This document shows positions 62,032-64,000 of a stretch of 64,000 bases of DNA, in pieces. This stretch comes from Sepiola atlantica (lineage: Eukaryota; Mollusca; Cephalopoda; Sepiida; Sepiolidae). Where the stretch lies: assembly GCA_963556195.1 (NCBI GenBank), contig CAUVYP010000579.1:372001-436000 (forward strand). The letters run 5' to 3'. Below the pieces are notes generated by a model. The model did no database searches, was not told the DNA's origin, and was given only the letters and a program-made list of their open reading frames with translations. The position numbers were made by a program, and so were the translations under genes. Within the stretch, counting starts at the first letter, position 1. Each line of letters opens with the position of its first letter.

Positions 62032-64000
62032 TTGTTGATGTTTTGCGTATTCAGTTTGTATCGACATATCTCCGGGAGTACAAGAGCTGAACTTCTGAAA
62101 CTTGGTACTTCAGTAGTAAATGTGTGTCCGCTAATGTCTGCAAAGTTTCGGAGCACAATTCTTATAAATGTGGAAGCTATAAACAAAAGCGATATCAACT
62201 TAAAATCGCACTAAATTTTGTTGATGTTTTGCGTATTCAGTTTGTATCGACATATCTCCGGGAGTACAAGAGCTGAACTTCTGAAACTTGGTACTTCAGT
62301 AGAAAATGTGTGTCCGCTAATGTCTGCAAAGTTTCGGAGCACAATTCTTATAGATGTGGAAGTTATTAACACAAGCGATATACCTTTTAAATCGCACTAA
62401 ATTTTGTTGATGTTTTGCGTATTCAGTTTGTATCGACATATCTCCGGGAGTACAAGAGCTGCACTTCTGAAACTTCGTACATCAGTAGAAAATGTGTGTC
62501 CGCTATTGTCTGCAAAGTTTCGGAGCACAATTCTCATAAATGTGGAAGTTATAAACAAAAGCGATATCAACTTAAAATCGCACTAAATTTTGTTGATGTT
62601 TTGCGTATTCAGTTTGTATCGACATATCTCCGGGAGTACAAGAGCTGAACTTCTGAAACTTGGTACTTCAGTAGAAAATGTGTGTCCGCTTATGTCTGCA
62701 AAGTTTCGGAGCACAATTCTTATAAATGTGGAAGTTATTAACACAAGCGATATACCTTTTAAATCGCACTAAATGTTGTTGATGTTTTGCGTATTCCGTT
62801 TGTATCGACATATCTCCGGGAGTACAAGAGCTGAACTTCTGAAACTTGGTACTTCAGTAGTAAATGTGTGTCCGCTAATGTCTGCAAAGTTTCAGAGCAC
62901 AATTCTTATAAATGTGGAAGTTATAAACAAAAGCGATATCAACTTAAAATCGCACTAAAATTTGTTGATGTTTTGCGTATTCAGTTTGTATCGACATATC
63001 TCCGGGAGTACAAGAGCTGAACTTCTGAAACTTGGTACTTCAGTAGAAAATGTGTGTCCGCTAATGTCTGCAAAGTTTCAGAGCACAATTCTTATAAATG
63101 TGGAAGTTATAAACACAAGCGATATCAACTTAAAATCGCACTAAATTTTGTTGATGTTTTGCGTATTCAGTTTGTATCGACATATCTCCGGGAGTACAAG
63201 AGCTGAACTTCTGAAACTTGGTACTTCAGTAGAAAATGTGTGTCCGCTAATGTCTGCAAAGTTTTGGAGCACAATTCTTATAAATGTGGAAGCTATAAAC
63301 AAAAGCGATATCAACTTAAAATCGCACTAAATTTTGTTGATGTTTTGCGTATTCAGTTTGTATCGACATATCTCCGGGAGTACAAGAGCTGAACTTCTGA
63401 AACTTGGTACTTCAGTAGAAAATGTGTGTCCGCTAATGTCTGCAAAGTTTCGGAGCACAATTCTTATAGATGTGGAAGTTATTAACACAAGCGATATACC
63501 TTTTAAATCGCACTAAATTTTGTTGATGTTTTGCGTATTCAGTTTGTATCGACATATCTCCGGGAGTACAAGAGCTGAACTTCTGAAACTTGGTACTTCA
63601 GTAGAAAATGTGTGTCTGCTAATGTCTGCAAAGTTTCGGAGCACAATTCTTATAAATGTGGAAGTTATTAACAAAAGACCTATCAACTTTAAATCGCACT
63701 AAATTTTGTTTATGTTTTGCGTATTCAGTTTGTATCGACATATCTCCGGGAGTAAAAGAGCTGAACTTCTGAAACTTCGTACATCAGTAGAAAATGTGTG
63801 TCCGCTATTGTCTGCAAAGTTTCGGAGCACAATTCTCATAAATGTGGAAGTTATAAACAAAAGCGATATCAACTTAAAATCGCACTAAATTTTGTTGATG
63901 TTTTGCGTATTCAGTTTGTATCGACATATCTCCGGGAGTACAAGAGCTGAACTTCTGAAACTTGGTACTTCAGTAGAAAATGTGTGTCCGCTAATGTCTG
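60916..64000. repeat. Approximately 17-monomer segmental duplication, copy 2 (partner 48826-51910), reaching the window edge
   Basis: The order is Ea Pf Lr Tc Tg Ea Ea Dv Ll Pf Rq Te Wa Dv Rp Ll Pf, the last monomer being cut at base 64000. Private changes are GTAGTAAATG in the Ea at 62032, CACTAAAATTTG near 62953, the TTGTTTATG start at 63706 and GAGTAAAAGAG near 63752. The copy probably continues beyond the window. Confidence 0.86.

Larger units (their letters stand above)
1..64000. repeat. 186-bp satellite DNA array spanning the whole window
   Basis: The same 186-bp unit recurs head to tail from the first to the last base, about 344 times, always in the same orientation. Every stretch inspected is recognisable as this unit, and copies differ from one another by only a few substitutions. 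Landmarks in each copy, numbered from the TTGTTGATG start, are an ATTCAG or ATTCCG site near 19-24, CTCCGGGAG at 39-47, TTGGTAC or TTCGTAC near 71-77, GTGTGTCC near 91-98, TTTCGGAG or TTTCAGAG near 115-122, TATAAATGTGG near 132-142, and a tail of about 30 bp that separates the main classes. Typical copies are about 36% GC. Long homogeneous arrays of this kind are characteristic of eukaryotic centromeric or pericentromeric heterochromatin; the location is inferred, since no flank is present. No family name could be assigned from memory. Confidence 0.99.

Noticed and set aside
26306..62960. CACTAAAATTTG junction change at about 26314 and 62953 as evidence of shared ancestry
   Set aside because: Both are in Te monomers but their neighbours differ (the 62953 partner segment at 50872 lacks it), so two independent T-to-A changes are simpler.
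283..63888. A roughly 60-codon open frame in nearly every monomer, beginning TTG-TTG-ATG and ending at TAA in CACTAAAT
   Set aside because: The frame repeats because 186 bp is 62 codons with no net frame shift. It has no consistent ATG start of its own class, differences between copies are largely amino-acid changing, and several monomers contain stops (for example TAG at 214-216, TAA at 26200-26202, 42487-42489, 56437-56439 and 58483-58485). There is no sign of selection for a protein.
97..63891. CENP-B box
   Set aside because: The monomer has TATCG followed by CATATCTC and CGGG, but the distance between the CG and CGGG is two bases too long for the 17-bp box, and TTTCGGAGCACA matches only the first half. 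The reverse strand has no match either.
97..63891. A 93-bp internal subrepeat, i.e. the monomer as an ancient dimer
   Set aside because: AGTTT recurs about 91 bp apart within the monomer, but flanking bases match at only about 8 of 27 positions, which is near background.
1..64000. CRISPR array or other prokaryotic repeat system
   Set aside because: There are no alternating repeats and unique spacers, no cas genes, and the whole 186-bp unit is homologous from copy to copy. A 64-kb gene-free tandem array is eukaryotic in character.
1..64000. LTR, LINE, DNA transposon or tRNA/rRNA insertions
   Set aside because: The 186-bp grid is never broken by more than one base, so no inserted element can be present, and no tRNA- or rRNA-like stretch exists in the monomer.

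Overview
The whole window is one uninterrupted head-to-tail satellite DNA array. About 344 monomers of 186 bp fill it: 343 complete copies from 97 to 63891, plus partial copies at 1-96 and 63892-64000. I see no unique sequence, gene, RNA gene or transposon, and the array runs off both ends. All monomers point the same way. This makes the window eukaryotic heterochromatin, most likely centromeric or pericentromeric. The taxon cannot be named. The monomer is about 36% GC (67 of 186 in one typical copy) with 7 CpGs where about 6 are expected. That lack of CpG depletion fits an animal with little CpG methylation, such as many invertebrates, better than a vertebrate or plant; this is an inference.

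Monomer position 1 is taken as the first T of the TTGTTGATG at each monomer start. Monomer n begins at 186(n-1)+97 for n=1-25, +96 for n=26-31, +95 for n=32-69 and +94 for n=70-344. The three phase steps are one recurring single-T deletion. Class codes used below, with diagnostic sites: Pf = tail GATATACCTTTTAAA; Rp = GTGTCTGCTA plus tail AGACCTATCAACTTT; Ll = CTTCGTACATCAG plus CCGCTATTG, usually with CTCATAAAT; Dn = TTTCGGAG plus tail AAAAGCGATATC; Te = TTTCAGAG, CTTATAAAT, tail CACAAGCGATATC; Tc = TTTCAGAG plus TTTGTATAAAT; Ty = TTTCAGAG plus TTTATATAAAT; Rq = ATTCCGTTTG plus TTTCAGAG, CTTATAAAT and the AAAAGCGATATC tail; Qk = like Rq but ATTCAGTTTG; St = CCGCGAATG plus GTTTTAGAG; Vf = AGAGTTGAAC plus ATTTTTATAAAT; Ea = GAAGCTATAAAC; Wa = GTTTTGGAG plus GAAGCTATAAAC; Dv = CTTATAGATG; Lr = CGCTTAGGTCTG; Pg = CATATCCCCGG plus CTTTGTAC; Tg = TTTCGGAG, GTAGTAAATG and the CACAAGCGATATC tail.

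Layout. The left half (1 to about 31.1 kb) is built from permutations of a seven-monomer higher-order unit, Dn-Rp-Ll-Pf-Rq-Te-Tc (1302 bp), and a four-monomer form, Rp-Ll-Pf-Ty (744 bp). St and Vf monomers are inserted in the first 18 kb. From about 31.2 kb to the end, new classes (Ea, Dv without its left-half stop, Wa, Lr, Pg) appear and the units change to 6-, 8-, 11- and 18-mers, with a 4-mer (Lr or Qk)-Tc-Ea-Pf.

On top of this lie nested segmental duplications. Tandem ones have units of 11 (1-3651), 6 (3817-6046), 20 (14230-21669), 7 (27622-30225), 11 (30970-35061), 6 (37852-40083), 18 (41572-48267), 11 (56080-60171) and 8 monomers (59056-62031). Dispersed copies lie 38, 59, 34 and 65 monomers apart. 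Several tandem pairs show no difference at all in translated comparison, which points to very recent unequal exchange or to an assembly problem. The short open frames in each monomer are a by-product of a 186-bp (62-codon) period and are not called as genes.
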